Source: Trichoplax adhaerens (lineage: Eukaryota; Placozoa; Uniplacotomia; Trichoplacea; Trichoplacidae). Taken from it: 64,000 nt of DNA. Position numbers and translations under genes: made by a program. Of this stretch, positions 36,315 to 48,539 are shown one piece after another. The stretch is from contig NW_002060945.1 of NCBI RefSeq assembly GCF_000150275.1, positions 7,713,219 to 7,777,218 on the forward strand. Reading direction: 5' to 3'. Under the pieces are notes generated by a model that searched no databases, was not told where the DNA came from, and saw only the letters and a list, made by a program, of their open reading frames with translations. How positions within the stretch are numbered: the first letter of the stretch is position 1; every line of letters begins with the position of its first letter.

Positions 36315-37300
36315 GGCTAGGGCAACATAAACGTGACCATTATCATATCTCTCTAGGGAAGCATTAGTAATAATAACATATATATCATTAGAATTCTTAT
36401 CTGTATATGCAAGAATACCCAGTATACTATTACTTGTTGACGTGGCTGAAATCTTAAATATTTGCTATTCGTTACGCCGTTTGCATTAAAATCCAGTTGG
36501 TGATAACTCTTAATATTTCATTATAAAGCAGGAAAATTTTCAAATCTGAAGCAAACTAGAAACTTCTAAATATTGAACAACCATTACATTTCCGATCATA
36601 TTTGTTATAAACTAGAAAATATAAATAAAATTCAAGTGTAGAGTAAAATTTTAAGCTTTAAATGCGGAAGTTTCAGAATACTTTCATAAAAATATAGAAA
36701 TTTTACGTAAATGACAGTCAACAACAAATTAAAGACATTTTAAATCAGAAGAATCTTCGTTTTTCAAAATTTCTATAACAACACAGACGTTAAGAGCTTC
36801 TTGAATACTCATAGTAAATAAGCGATCGCTAAATTCGGAACAAGCACTACTTTTCCAAATATCCTCAAAATATAGCCGAATTCATAAAATGCACTTCTTG
36901 TAAAATAAAAATTAGGCACTCTTTTTATTTAAAAACATTTATACTTCCATTTACGGAAAATAAAGGTCAGAAAGTCTTAACATAGACTCCCAAAAATCCA
37001 GTACTACTTGAAATTAGTAGTACTGTAACGAATATTATTCATTTTTTCCTTCCTGGAAATTTAAACCATATATAATACAGATACCGCTAGCTTTCGATAT
37101 CAAAATTACTGCAATATCATCTTTTCGTTAATATTAAATATAATAGAATGATTTTTCGTAGTATATTTCTTCCCAGCTATTGGATATAAATTTGAGCTAA
37201 AACTTACAAATTTCACTTAAAATCTTGTATGAAGAGTAAGATTTTTCTAATTAGCTAAACTGAGAATTTCAATGTTATTACATTTATATATATTTCAGTT
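36315..37300 (-). pseudogene. Possible decayed unknown gene
   Basis: Several protein-like stretches occur on the minus strand in changing frames. One ends at about 36316 (contains NSNDIYVIITNASLERYDNG). One spans about 36735-36875 (contains FTMSIQEALNVCVVIEILKN). One is near 37030-37130 (contains KDDIAVILISKASGICIIYG). Their amino-acid make-up is more ordered than that of random AT-rich frames nearby, but stops and frame changes separate them. I do not recognise the family. Confidence 0.25.
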
Positions 37301-37618
37301 TTTCTGCTCCGTCATCAAAATGCTGCTTAATTAACATTATCAACTGATAAATTCACGAGCTTTAAAAACAAACGATACACTTACTTTCTGTCCTATAAAA
37401 GTTGTTAAAAATATTCGAATATAATCGTTAGTACATAAGTATAAATAATAATTACTCGAATTAATGAGCTATTGAATGCAATAAAGATTTAATATTTTAG
37501 ATACATCATTAACTACAGCGACTTCGAGCTATTGTCTCGCATATCTGAAACCTTTTAGTCAATGATGAAGAGCATCATAAAAATACTGATCGTGGTTATC
37601 CCAAATAGCGGTAGATAG

Positions 37619-38372
37619 CTAATCCAATCTTTCAGCTTCCTCAATGTTATTTTTATCGCGGTATATCTTCGCCATATTATCATAAATAGTGGCGAGATCT
37701 GGATGATTGTCTCCAAATGCTAGAATGTAAATATCTACTGCTTTATGGAACATTACAAGAGCTTCGCTATGATTAGAAATATTCTACTGAGAATAAATTA
37801 ATCCAATATTGAAATAGGAAGTAGCAAGATCGGTATGATTGCTACCCAAGACTTGTAATTTGATATCTAAAGCCTTTTGATAAAATTCTTAAGCATCAGC
37901 AATTTTTCCTTGTAGCCTATACACATTTCCAATATTGTTGTAGGATGTTGCAAGTGTAATGTTATTGTCAGCTAATTTATCCATTTGAATGGCTAGCCAT
38001 GATTGATATATAGATAAAGCTTCTCCATACTTGGCTTGACGAACATAAGCATTTGCTATATTGTGACAGGTGGCAGAGACCTCAAGATCATGTTCTTGAT
38101 CATCTATAAGTTTAGCCGCTTCTTCCGCTCGATTGCAATACTCTTGAGCCTTGCTAAATTCACGCTGTCCTACAAGACTAGCCGCAATATGCAAGCACAA
38201 ATCACTTTTGAGATAATTATGCTTTTCGTCACGATTTTTAAAGGTTTTTAAAACATCTAAAGCCTTCATATAGTGCATTTCAGCTACGCAATAATATCCA
38301 GATTGATAATTTTATCAAAGCAGTTTTGGATAAAGATTTTATTCTGCTCATTCTACTCCAATATATTCCCAT
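37619..38372 (-). pseudogene. Broken, internally deleted copy of the 804-aa TPR gene
   Basis: It aligns with both ends of the TPR gene at 40565-42979. The ATG (38370-38372) and first ~95 codons match that gene's start and the rest matches its last four repeats. About thirteen central repeats are missing, joined inside EEAAKLIDDQ/EHDLEVSAT. Further lesions are a one-base insertion near codon 24, a TAA at 37886-37888 replacing a Leu codon, a TAG near 37787, and an early stop at 37619-37621. Between lesions the protein is well conserved. The upstream ~450 bp also resembles the upstream region of the 804-aa gene, so promoter and gene were duplicated together. Confidence 0.88.
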
Positions 38373-38860
38373 CTTTGTTACTGATGTTGTTATAGAAGTC
38401 AAATATGATGTCAGAATTTCTTATGCTGCTACTTGATAGAAAAAATTGACCTCTTCTATCAATGATAGCGGCTTACTATCAATATGTTCTAAAAGCTGGT
38501 AAGGTTCTGAGCCAATCTTACGAGAATAGACGCAAAGACGTTAAGATTTTAGCCCTTGTTAAGCTAATGATGTCAATATTTCACGCGGTCGGATATCTTG
38601 TTTTATTACATGGAGGTGGGAAGCGTATCCTGGATTGTCCTGGCACCATTTAATTAAATCGGACGATGCGTTTATTTCTTATTGTATCTCAAACTCTATT
38701 TACATTGTTTATTTGAGGATTTTATGTCAGTCGTCGTATATATTCATGGTCTACGGACGTCTTTAGTCAATAAAAGCTATCTAATTTACGCAAGATTATT
38801 CACCGTACTATTTTTAATCACATCACAAAATAATAACGGCATTATATTAATCGATTGATG
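38373..38860. repeat. Duplicated upstream region
   Basis: It is similar to 42980-43460 upstream of the intact 804-aa TPR gene (shared blocks near the ATG, at CGGTCGG/CGGTTGG, at TATTTCTTATTGTA and at TTATTCACC.TACTAT). Conserved pieces are candidates for promoter elements of this TPR gene pair. Confidence 0.55.
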
Positions 38861-39229
38861 TTTCATTCAAGCTATAGATCGCTTATTATAGTATTGTTTG
38901 TTATAAAAATTTCAGACGTGGTTTTATATATCATTAAAATAAAGCCATTTCCGATTTTCAAAGAGCATTCCAAGACAATAATGCCATTCTATCTACCATC
39001 GTATGATTTATATTTACTATTGCTACAGGGTACACGGTAGTCTTGAATGCTATCAAAATTGCTGAAATGGTTTTACTACTCAATTAAAGGAAAGCTAGAT
39101 TTATTCTAATATAGAATATTTGTGATATTAATGTTCTTCTCGCTCAGATTGAATTATACTATTTTAAGATGACCTAAGATTATGCCTGCTCATAAACATA
39201 GATACTATTCGTAATAGTTCATACCTTCG
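38861..39229. other. No gene seen
   Basis: No coding or RNA gene is visible. Short plus-strand open frames have no family features. Confidence 0.4.
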
Positions 39230-39860
39230 GCACTCTTGTAGAAAATTTGGATCATCGCATTTAGTAATTTTTTGGAACTAATGGTCTCCACGATCATTTT
39301 TAACTATCCTAGATAAAAATTTGGAGAAAATATTATCGTATCTTTTCTGAATACTTTTTATACATAAAGTAAAGATTGTGACTGCACTTATACTCTTTGA
39401 AAATATTCGCGGTCACTATCTACCATCACATGCCAGTTACTCTAGACTCAATTCGGAGGAAATATTATCGTATCTTTCAGTATATTTTAAATACAATTGC
39501 AGTGATCATACCAGGACTTATACACTCCTATAGCTTAGAAATTCCCATTGCCACAATTCAGGATCATTTCTTTACTATTATAGACTAAATTTGAGAAGAA
39601 TTATTACCATATCTTTTAGGATATTTTATATCTAAACTAAAGATCTTTACTGGACTTATGCACTGTGGTAGCTTAGAAACTCTCGTGTTCACTATTTACG
39701 ATCACTTTTCAGCTATTCTAGATTAAATTCGGAGAAATTATTATCATACCCTTATCATTTTTTATATATAAAGTAGAGATTACCACTGAAGATATAAACT
39801 ACGGTAGCTAAGCAATTCTAACTTCAGAGAAACATATTTATTGCATCTTTAGTATAGGGA
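39230..39860. repeat. ~135-bp degenerate tandem repeat
   Basis: At least four diverged direct copies. The marker ATT(C/T)GGAG..AA.TATTATCGTATC or close variants recurs at 39319, 39451, 39588 and 39726, spaced 132-138 bp, with a second marker (GGACTTATACAC... GTAGCTTAGAAA) between. Not a CRISPR: units are long, diverged and without unique spacers. Confidence 0.75.
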
Positions 39861-40564
39861 TGAAATCATAGACTAACTTCGAAACTACTACAAATTAGAA
39901 TTTCTTTGTATTTAAAGATTTTCAGAATGTATTAGATCGAAAATATATAAAGCATGAATTAAAAAATCTAATACTACTTTTATTTAGTTACTTTAGCTAA
40001 CACTACAGATCATGGAATTCGTCCTGTGTAGAAATAAAAACTCTATACTAAAATTACTAACCTACGCAAATCAAAATTACGTAAACGCCATTATCATGTA
40101 CAGTGTTCCTTATATTACAGAATGTTTATGAGGTAATATCTGTCTAATTATTTGCTTTGTTCGATCTCAATTGATTAGCTCTAACATTGTATAAGCCATA
40201 AGTTCTTCTTGTTAACAAAATGAGCACTAGAATGTTATTACTAGTTTAGCAAGTTAGTCGTCGATACATGATTAAGCCTTTTGCATTACGTCTTATATTT
40301 TGCTACAAAAGAATAATATCCACAAGTTATAGCAACGAAAATCTTGCAAGATAAACTATACAATCATATGGTATATTTGTATGTTAAAGTTGATAGAAAT
40401 TTTGGCAGCAATTTTAGCTTATAAATGTAAATGATGATTATTCAAGTTGACGAGCTATTGGATACAGCTTTGTATTTTGATATCGAAAATAGTAATTAAT
40501 ATAACGGCTTCTAGCTTTAAGCCAGTGAGTTTTTTAGCTTATAGCGAGGGCCATCGTTTCATCA
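39861..40564. other. No gene seen
   Basis: AT-rich region downstream of the 804-aa TPR gene. No further exon with convincing splice sites is visible. Confidence 0.4.
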
Positions 40565-42979
40565 CTACTTTCGTGTAGCGCGAATAGACTTTGATTGTCG
40601 ATTTAATCTTTCTACATTTTGAAAGTCATTTTGGTCACGGTATATCTTTGCCATATTATCATAAATAGTGGCAAGAGTTGGATGGCTATCTCCAAATGCA
40701 GGAATAAAAATATCTAGTGCTTTCTGAAACACGAGGAGAGCCTCGTTATAATTTGGTGTATCCTGACCAGAATAAATCAATCCAATATTGAAATAGGAAG
40801 TAGCAAGGTCGACATGATTACTATCCAAAACTTCTAACTTGATATGTAATGATTTCTGATAGAATTCTAGAGCAGTATCAGTTTTTCCTTGTAGCTTATA
40901 TACGTTTCCAATATTATTATAGGATGTTGCAACTTTAATATTATTATCACCTAATATATCTAATTGAATATTTAAGGATTGCTGATACATTGATAGAGCT
41001 TGTCCATACTTGGCCTGACGAGCGTAAGCATTTGCTATATTATTAAAGGTCGCAGAGACATCTAAATCATGCTCTCCTAGGACTTTCAGTTGAATATCAA
41101 GAGCTTTCTTTAGCGTGACTACAGCATTGTCTAATTTAGACATGTTAGAGTAAACTAGACCAAGATTATTATAAGAGTTTGCTACGTCAATATGACCATC
41201 TCCAAGTAAAAGCAGTCTTATTTTCAACGCTTTATGGAACATATCGTAAGCCTTATCGAAGCTCGATTGATAGCAATATGTATGGCCAATCTTGTTATAA
41301 GTTATAGCAATATCTAAATGATTATATCCAAGTCTATCCGTTTGTATATCCAGAGCTTTAAGGTAGAGCAGCAATGCTTCTTCGTGTTTGCAATGCTCAG
41401 TATAAATATTGGCAATACTAATATAAGACTTTGCGACATCTTCATGATTACCTCCTAATAACTTTAACCGTATATTTGATGATTTCTCATACATACAAAG
41501 AGCATCTTCATATTTTAGTTGATTGACATAGACATCACCGATATTACTATAAGAATTGGCAACATCATGACTTTCATCATCTAAGACCTTCAATCGGATG
41601 TGTAATGATTTATTATGCATCTCTAAGGCATCATCGTATTTATCTTGATGATTATAAATCAGCCCGATATTGTTATATGAATTAGCTACGTCGATGTTTT
41701 GGTTTCCTAACTTATCCAGTTGAATCTTTAAAGCTTTTTGACTTATAGAAAGTGCTTCTGCATATTTGGATTGAGATTGATAGATCACTGCAATATTATT
41801 ATATAGACTAGCGACAGTAATACTTTCACCTCCATCCAGATCTAGCTGAATTTCAAGTGATTTTTGATACATTTTTAGAGCATCGCCATATTTAGATTGA
41901 TTCTGATAAACGATGCCAATATTATTATACGAACTAACAAGCTCTAAATGACGATTTCCCAATACTTCTAATTTGATACCAAGAGCTTTTTGATGCATAA
42001 TTAGCGCTGTTTCATATTGAGTTTGACAGGAGTAAAGGTTACCAAGATTACTATATGTATCAGCAACTTGGATATTGTGATCTCCCAGTAATTGTAGTTG
42101 TATATCTAAAGTTTTCTGTAGCATAATAACAGCCTTTGGGAATTGCGACATATCTAGAAGTAAAAGCCCCAAATCGCTATAGGCTTGAGCCGCTTCTAAA
42201 CTATGTTCTCCTACAATATTTAACTTGATATCCAAAGATTTTCTATACATCGACAATGCATCCTCATAATCTAATGTCATATGATAAACATTTCCAATGC
42301 TGTTATAAGAACGAGCAACATACAGACTATCATTACCATGTAATTTTAATCGAATATCTAGTGCACTCTCATGCATAGTAAGGGCGTCTTCAAAATCGGA
42401 TTTCTGAAAATAAGCTGATCCTACGTTGTAATACGAATTCGCTACATCAAAATGACCTTCCCCATAAACTTGTTGCCTAATCGCTAATGCTTTCTGAAAC
42501 ATGGACAGACTCGTGTCGAATTTGGATAAATTCAAATAGATTTCTCCCAAGCCGCTGTAACTGTCAGCAATATCAGGGCTAATTTCGCTGATTTTCTCTA
42601 ATTTTAACTCTAATGATCTCTTGTAATCAACTAATGCTTCATCATACATCTTTTTTGCTATCTTAATAGCGCCTTGATTATCTAAACACTTTGCTAATTG
42701 CACTTGATCACCTATAAGTCTGGCTGCTTCTTCTGCTTGATTACAATATTCTTCAGCTTTCGTCAAATCACGCTGCTCTAGAAAATTAATGGAAATACGT
42801 AGACAAAGGTCGCTTTCAAGCCGATTACCTTTTGCACCACGATTTTTAATAGTTTTTAAAACCTCTAGTGCTTGGTTATAGTGCCATCCAGCTCCTTCAA
42901 AATAACCGCATTGATAATTTAGTTGAGCCTTTTTAGTTAAAGATTCAATTCCTCTCATTCGGCACCAGTTTAAACCCAT
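40565..42979 (-). CDS. Long TPR protein (19 repeats)
   Basis: 804 aa, made of about 19 TPRs of the 42-residue kinesin-light-chain type. The first two (about residues 10-95) are divergent and contain Cys-rich EEYCNQAEEAA-type helices; the rest are regular. One repeat near the C-terminus (IYSGQDTPNYNEAL) has a two-residue loop insertion. It ends in a short basic tail (SKSIRATRK) right after the last repeat. There is no signal peptide, membrane segment or enzyme motif. The first ATG is chosen because it is conserved in the duplicate at 37619-38372; ATG at codon 8 is an alternative. It is likely a cytosolic adaptor or sensor. It is paralogous to the 742-aa protein, but their repeats do not align one-to-one, which suggests repeat gain and loss. 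Confidence 0.87.
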   Translation of the reverse strand: MGLNWCRMRGIESLTKKAQLNYQCGYFEGAGWHYNQALEVLKTIKNRGAKGNRLESDLCLRISINFLEQRDLTKAEEYCNQAEEAARLIGDQVQLAKCLDNQGAIKIAKKMYDEALVDYKRSLELKLEKISEISPDIADSYSGLGEIYLNLSKFDTSLSMFQKALAIRQQVYGEGHFDVANSYYNVGSAYFQKSDFEDALTMHESALDIRLKLHGNDSLYVARSYNSIGNVYHMTLDYEDALSMYRKSLDIKLNIVGEHSLEAAQAYSDLGLLLLDMSQFPKAVIMLQKTLDIQLQLLGDHNIQVADTYSNLGNLYSCQTQYETALIMHQKALGIKLEVLGNRHLELVSSYNNIGIVYQNQSKYGDALKMYQKSLEIQLDLDGGESITVASLYNNIAVIYQSQSKYAEALSISQKALKIQLDKLGNQNIDVANSYNNIGLIYNHQDKYDDALEMHNKSLHIRLKVLDDESHDVANSYSNIGDVYVNQLKYEDALCMYEKSSNIRLKLLGGNHEDVAKSYISIANIYTEHCKHEEALLLYLKALDIQTDRLGYNHLDIAITYNKIGHTYCYQSSFDKAYDMFHKALKIRLLLLGDGHIDVANSYNNLGLVYSNMSKLDNAVVTLKKALDIQLKVLGEHDLDVSATFNNIANAYARQAKYGQALSMYQQSLNIQLDILGDNNIKVATSYNNIGNVYKLQGKTDTALEFYQKSLHIKLEVLDSNHVDLATSYFNIGLIYSGQDTPNYNEALLVFQKALDIFIPAFGDSHPTLATIYDNMAKIYRDQNDFQNVERLNRQSKSIRATRK

Positions 42980-43506
42980 CCTTGTTGTTATAGCTACGTA
43001 TTTTAAGCTAATTTGAATATCAAAATATCTTTAGGTAGTTGTAGTCAAGGAGAGAAATTCTTTTTGACGGACGATATCTAATAAAAGCCTGCAAAATTTC
43101 CAAGCCAAGCCAATATCATCGATACAGCCGTTAAGATTGTTGCAAACTTGCTTCAAACCTTCTTCTAAAATCGAAGATATTTCTCATCCCATGCGGTTGG
43201 GCAAACTTTTGTATAGATTCTCATGGATCTATTTTGGATTATCCTGACGTCATAGAACTAAATGATACAAAGTAGCTATTTCTTATTGTAAATATGTTAC
43301 TCTATTTAATATTAAATTCTATATGTATATCTATATATATATATACTCATATACGCCCATTAACTGGATACAGCTTGTACTTTTAATATCAGTAGATCTC
43401 TTCTAATTTATGCAAACTTATTCACCATACTATCGTGTGGAATAACAATGAACAGTAAATGTCATCACCATAAGAAACTGCCAGACGCGTAAAGTTATTG
43501 CTGTTT
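42980..43506. promoter_or_regulatory. Upstream region of the 804-aa TPR gene
   Basis: It is shared in part with 38373-38860 upstream of the duplicate pseudogene, so it was duplicated with the gene. It contains a short (TA)n run around 43330-43346. No specific factor site can be named. Confidence 0.4.
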
Positions 43507-43860
43507 GTAATGGGTAACTTAGTCTTGGATAGTAGACTATTACTGTTGGCCATATTTTAGTATGATATACGGTATAACAGCTTTCTATAGTTATTATAAG
43601 CCTTATTTAGTAGCTCATAACCATAGACTGTAATTAAAGATTCTATGTTAGGATTCAAACTATATGCAGTAAGGTGCTGAGTCACAATTGATGCTGCAAG
43701 TAAAAATAGATATGTAATTCAAATCCGATCACGAAAATTCCAAAGTTGGAGAAAATTAGAACTTTATTAGATCTAATAAAAAGACTAGCTACACACAGCT
43801 CTACTCTAGCCGAATACGATTGATGAAAAGCTTCTAGAAAAAACAATCTTATAATCTAAA
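43507..43860. repeat. Second copy of the 5684-6886 element
   Basis: 43507-43715 matches 5684-5890 in the same direction from the same first base (GTAATG...AACTTAGT). 43727-43842 matches 6770-6886 in reverse complement. So the two halves have opposite relative orientation at the two sites. Confidence 0.6.
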
Positions 43861-45695
43861 GTCTAGTTTCAAGAACAATCTTTAAGGAGAAATTCAACAT
43901 TTCTACTTGCATTAGTATCAGTAACTACATTAACAGCAAAATACACATGGAGGACTTTCATCCACTTGATATTCTCCCTATTTTTATACAATATTTTATA
44001 CGGAAGTAAATGTCACTAAAAAAGCGGCTCGAAACTTATTATTGAGTTTTATTCATAATTTTTTTACCTGTACATTACAGAAAACTAGCTATACTCGTAA
44101 TTTAACATTTGTAATTAGCATTCCTCTGTTTTAATACCTCATATTAATGCCGCATTAACTAACGGAAAATGTCAATTTCATTTCGATACAATCCTTGCCA
44201 AATGTAGGTGGTAGCAAAATGTCATTTTATTCTATAGAGTGAATCAACTTTGTTCGTCACAATGATATTAAAACGATGTTTGAGAATGATATTTTGCAAT
44301 ATCAGATACTGTAATAAATAAAACTCGCCACATAAGAAAATCCTGATCATTCATGGGATGCAATTGATGATAGAATAGCATGATTATACTGCGCTAAAAT
44401 GGAGCCAATCGCAAGTGTTTTCCTATACTGGCTTAATTCTACTACAATTATGAATCAAATCGCTGTTCGTAACTGGCTGGCATTAAAATAGAGCTTAAAA
44501 ATTGAATATTGACCCAAATCAAAATATAATAATATCGATTAACTTGATTACGACTTACTCATAAGCTAATTCGAAGAAAGATGATCGTCTCATAGCCATG
44601 CCAGTACTTGATATAAATCCAAACTAAATTAAAAGTCTCTTATGTATCACATAACTTTAAGCACTTCAGAGATTGGATTGTTAAGATGCAAGTTAAACAG
44701 TACTAAGAACATGTTATTATCCTTAATTAAGTATATATTATCTTTACTTTGAAACTCATGATATCCGTGGGTTAAAGAAAGTGCAAGGTTGACTATTCTT
44801 AGTTACTTTAAACTATATAACAGCACATTCAATCCAAGATTAATATTCTAGTGTAAGACTTAATTAGTTTTAATGTATTTGATCTTCGGCTGGCCAAGGA
44901 TTGATCGATATAGTCTTGTTGTTTTTTAAGGTCTATGGTCCAATCAATAATAATATAATATAAGATTATAATGTATCATTAGAAATAGAATATATAAAGT
45001 AATAGCGTAATGCCTTGACTTGAAAGTGTCATCAGAAAATATAGCATTAGCTAGCTTATACGCTTCTCATAATCCTGTAAGAGTATTCCTAAATTGTAGC
45101 TTGAGCTGATTTAACCAAAAACTGGGGCTCCAAGTAATAAGATTTATACTTGCAAGAACTTACTTATGCTCTTAAGAACCTGCATTGGCATATCTAACTA
45201 TGCTCCAGTACATAAGATATCATTTAAGCATGTGGGTAAATAATAAAATTATAATAAATTTTCATCTTTCCTTCCTTTTCAATTTTCTCCGCATCGCTCT
45301 TCTCATCGTCAATGTCTGGTTATTAAAATCATACAACACTTTTTTAGCACATCAATAAACAAAATGTGCGATGCATCTGGTCTTGATGATAACTATTTAT
45401 AGGATTAAGTATATATCTGTAGAGCCGCGTAAATTTTAACATTCCTCCAGTATTAAATAATTAAATAACACTCTAGTTACAAGTACTTGGTACTATAGAA
45501 AATAATAGTAATTCTAGCAAATTGATCAAATCCAAGTGAAGTGAAGTGAAGTAAGCAAGATCTTACTATATCACTATTAACCAAAAACTTTTCAAAATAA
45601 CCAACCTGGCAGAATGAACTTTATATGTATATCGATAAGAGCCAATTCGGTTGATATGATAGTAGTATGCCAACAATACTATTCAAAACTGATAA
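43861..45695. other. No gene seen
   Basis: AT-rich, with no coding or RNA gene that I can support. Confidence 0.4.
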
Positions 45696-45699
45696 TTCA

Positions 45700-47477
45700 C
45701 ATGAGTAATGATGCATAGACGTCGGCAATATGTTCATAGACTACAGCAATTTCTAAATGATGTGATTCTAATTTTTCTGATCTAATATTAAGACATGTAT
45801 CATGCATCATTAAGGCATTATTATACTTTGATTGTTTGCAATAGATAGTTCCAATATCGTCGTATACACTAGCTATTTTTAGATGCTTGTTATCAGGTAA
45901 TAATTGTAATCAAATATCTAGGTATTTCTGATACATTTTAAAGGCATCATCGTAGTTACATTGTACTTTATATATTGTACCTATAAACTCGTAGGCTAGC
46001 ACAATTTGTAAATGTGTCTCGCCTAACTTTTTAACCTAACAGTTAATGACTTTTGTAACATAGATAGAGCATCATCGTATCTAGAGATTTTATCATATGT
46101 TTCTCCTTTATCATAATAGGAGTAACCGAGAAGAATATGTTCCTTTCCTAATCATTCCAGTCTCAAGTCTAGCGCTTTGTAAAACAACTTCATAGCAACA
46201 TCTTAGCGACCTAAATAGGAATAACTTTCTGCAGCGCTCTCATATGCAGTGGTATTATAAAACGGAAGAAGATCTTCAAAAATATCTAATCTAATAGCGA
46301 GAGCTTCAGCATACATGAAAGAACTATCTTCCTCTTTTAATTGATAGCGGTAAACATCTCCAATTTGATGATGCGATACAGAAACCGAGTATTGATTGGT
46401 AACTGGCCTTGTCATTTTAATCATTAATACTTTACGGAACATCGCCTTAGCATCTTCGTGCTTTCCAAGTTTGTAATAGCTTTCTCCAAGATATTCATAG
46501 ATATTAATTAATGGCTGTCCAGTCATCATCATCAAGTTTCAAGCTTTGTGATATAATATTAAGCAATTTCTGATGCATTTCGATCGCTTCATCATATCGT
46601 CCGAGGTGATTATATAAATGCCCAATACTATTAATAGTACTAGCGATTGGATATGATGATCGCCTAGTATATCTAATCGAATCTCGAAAGCCTTGTTATA
46701 CATTGTGATACCATCTTCATATCGATGTATATGGTGACAATTATCAGCAAATTCATCATATAAATCAGCAATCTGCAAATGATGATGGCCCATTTTGCTA
46801 ATTTAATATCTAAACATTTCTAAAGCATAATCATCGCTTCTTCATGCCGATCGTCACTACAACGGATCGCAGCTATCTGTTGAAATGTATTGGCAACTTT
46901 AATGGTTGCATTGGTGAGATTTTCCTCAATAATACCACGAATTTGTAAAGATTTTCCATACGTTGCTATAGCTTCATCACGATTGCCTTGACGATAGTAA
47001 ACATTTGCTATGTTATCATATACTAGGGCAATGTCTTCATTATCATTGCCCAATAGTTCCTTTAACTGCTTTAATGACTCGTTATAATCGTTGAGTGCTT
47101 CATCATAATCTTCTAACTTTTTGTTGTATCCTTTGCTTGCTAAGCATTTAGCTAATCGAATTTTATCATTTATCCTTTTAATGCTATGTTCAGCTAGTTG
47201 ACAATATTGTTTATTTTGTGTAATTTGATCTTGGTTCCCATATACAGCTGATAGATCACGATAAATATCGTATTTGAATTCATCACGTTGATTATAATTC
47301 ATTTTGGTAATTTTATCGGCCATATCAATAGCTGGTAAATAGTGGCTTTCTGTTTGTGAATTGTTTCCATCTTGACAGCAATCGAGACCTTCTTTCCATA
47401 AAAAATTGTACTGGATCAATGATAGATTGGTTTGGATGTGATGATGATGAATTATTATTGAGGTTGTGCTGATTCAT
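45700..47477 (-). pseudogene. Multiply frameshifted TPR gene
   Basis: A TPR protein gene starting at the ATG 47475-47477 (N-terminus MNQHNLNNNSSSSHPNQS). The frame slips after about 26 codons at a run of six T (minus strand, near 47400) and continues in 46820-47419. It then meets a stop near 46817, a frame change before 46793, another near 46640, another near 46536, and several stops in 45700-46200 where TPR motifs are still readable. Repeats are the same 42-residue type but less regular than in the intact genes (for example DYNESLKQLKELLGNDNEDIA). With at least five lesions it is dead, although a sequencing error at the T run cannot be excluded for the first one. Confidence 0.8.
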
Positions 47478-48539
47478 GCTAGGCATTGGCGTAACAATTT
47501 TTGCTACTAGTACGTATAGCAAGGTATTAGTGACAAGGATTCTTGTTAGCGTTTAAGAAGATTCTATATTGGGAATTTAATGATTAAAAAAAATGTTCGT
47601 TTTACCGTTTTATTTGTTGCAACAATCTGCTTGAAAAAGTTTTCCTATGCTACTCCATGGACTACTCAATGGGCTACTAAATAGTAGTCCGTGGCTAGTC
47701 CAATACTCTTCGTCAATGTATAATTCTCTAAGGTGCATGATTAATATCATTTCTAGCAATTTGAAGTTAGATTGCGATGTAGAATAGGTAGTACTGTACG
47801 AACGTAAATGCATTTAGCAAAGGCTATGTTGCAAACTCATGTACCTCAATTCGATATGTCAAAGGTTTAGAATTAAGGCTGTCGACTACTGCTGCACTGT
47901 ACTTACAAGTTGGCTGCAGGCTTATCCTTGAATGTTTTTGCTCGTCACGGTAAAGGCTCAATACAGGATTGCCTGTGTCAAGGCACACTAGAAACTGGTT
48001 GGACTTTTTGGCAATGGCGATCTTCCATCACGCTGCATCGCAACACTAGCGAAATCAATGACTACACATGGGCTACCAGCAGTACTGCAATCAACCTGGA
48101 AATAACATCTAGACGGATAGACTTTTCTATTGCAAATGCGGGCGAAAAATGTAGAAAAACTTCAATTTGACTACTATCCAGTTCCAGTATGGATCTTCTA
48201 CGTCTGCTTTTTAAATTACTTCTACTCATTAGAAACATAAACGAAGTTCTAGAACTGCTTTCAAGCAGAACTTGATCCAATAAAATAGGATTCAATGGAA
48301 TATTACTTCGTTTAGAAAAAAATAGACCAGTGACACAATCGAGCAACTGCTGAAGGACGTTATAACGAATAGAAGTGTAGGCAACAGTATTGAATTCTAA
48401 TCAATCTATAGACTAGGTTGATTCGGTTTTGACTGCTAAGTTCTTACATGAAATGAGCTATATGTATATTATATTATGACTATCAATATCTTAGTGTACG
48501 CGTACATAAATACTGTAGATTAATAATAAGTTTTTCCTA
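47478..48539. other. Region without a supported gene
   Basis: 47900-48350 is less AT-rich than its surroundings and open on both strands (plus 47910-48170, minus 48062-48346). Neither reading shows a known family. It may be the old 5' region of the TPR pseudogene or a piece of a mobile element. Confidence 0.35.

Noticed and set aside
15716-37888. Altered genetic code reading TAG/TAA as an amino acid
   Set aside because: In-frame stops occur only in copies that are otherwise recent duplicates or carry frameshifts; intact genes use TAG, TAA and TGA as normal ends.
39230-39860. CRISPR-like array
   Set aside because: Units are ~135 bp, diverged and without unique spacers; the genome is eukaryotic.
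47910-48346. Overlapping open frames on both strands
   Set aside because: Neither shows a recognisable domain or splice context; kept only as an unexplained, less AT-rich patch.
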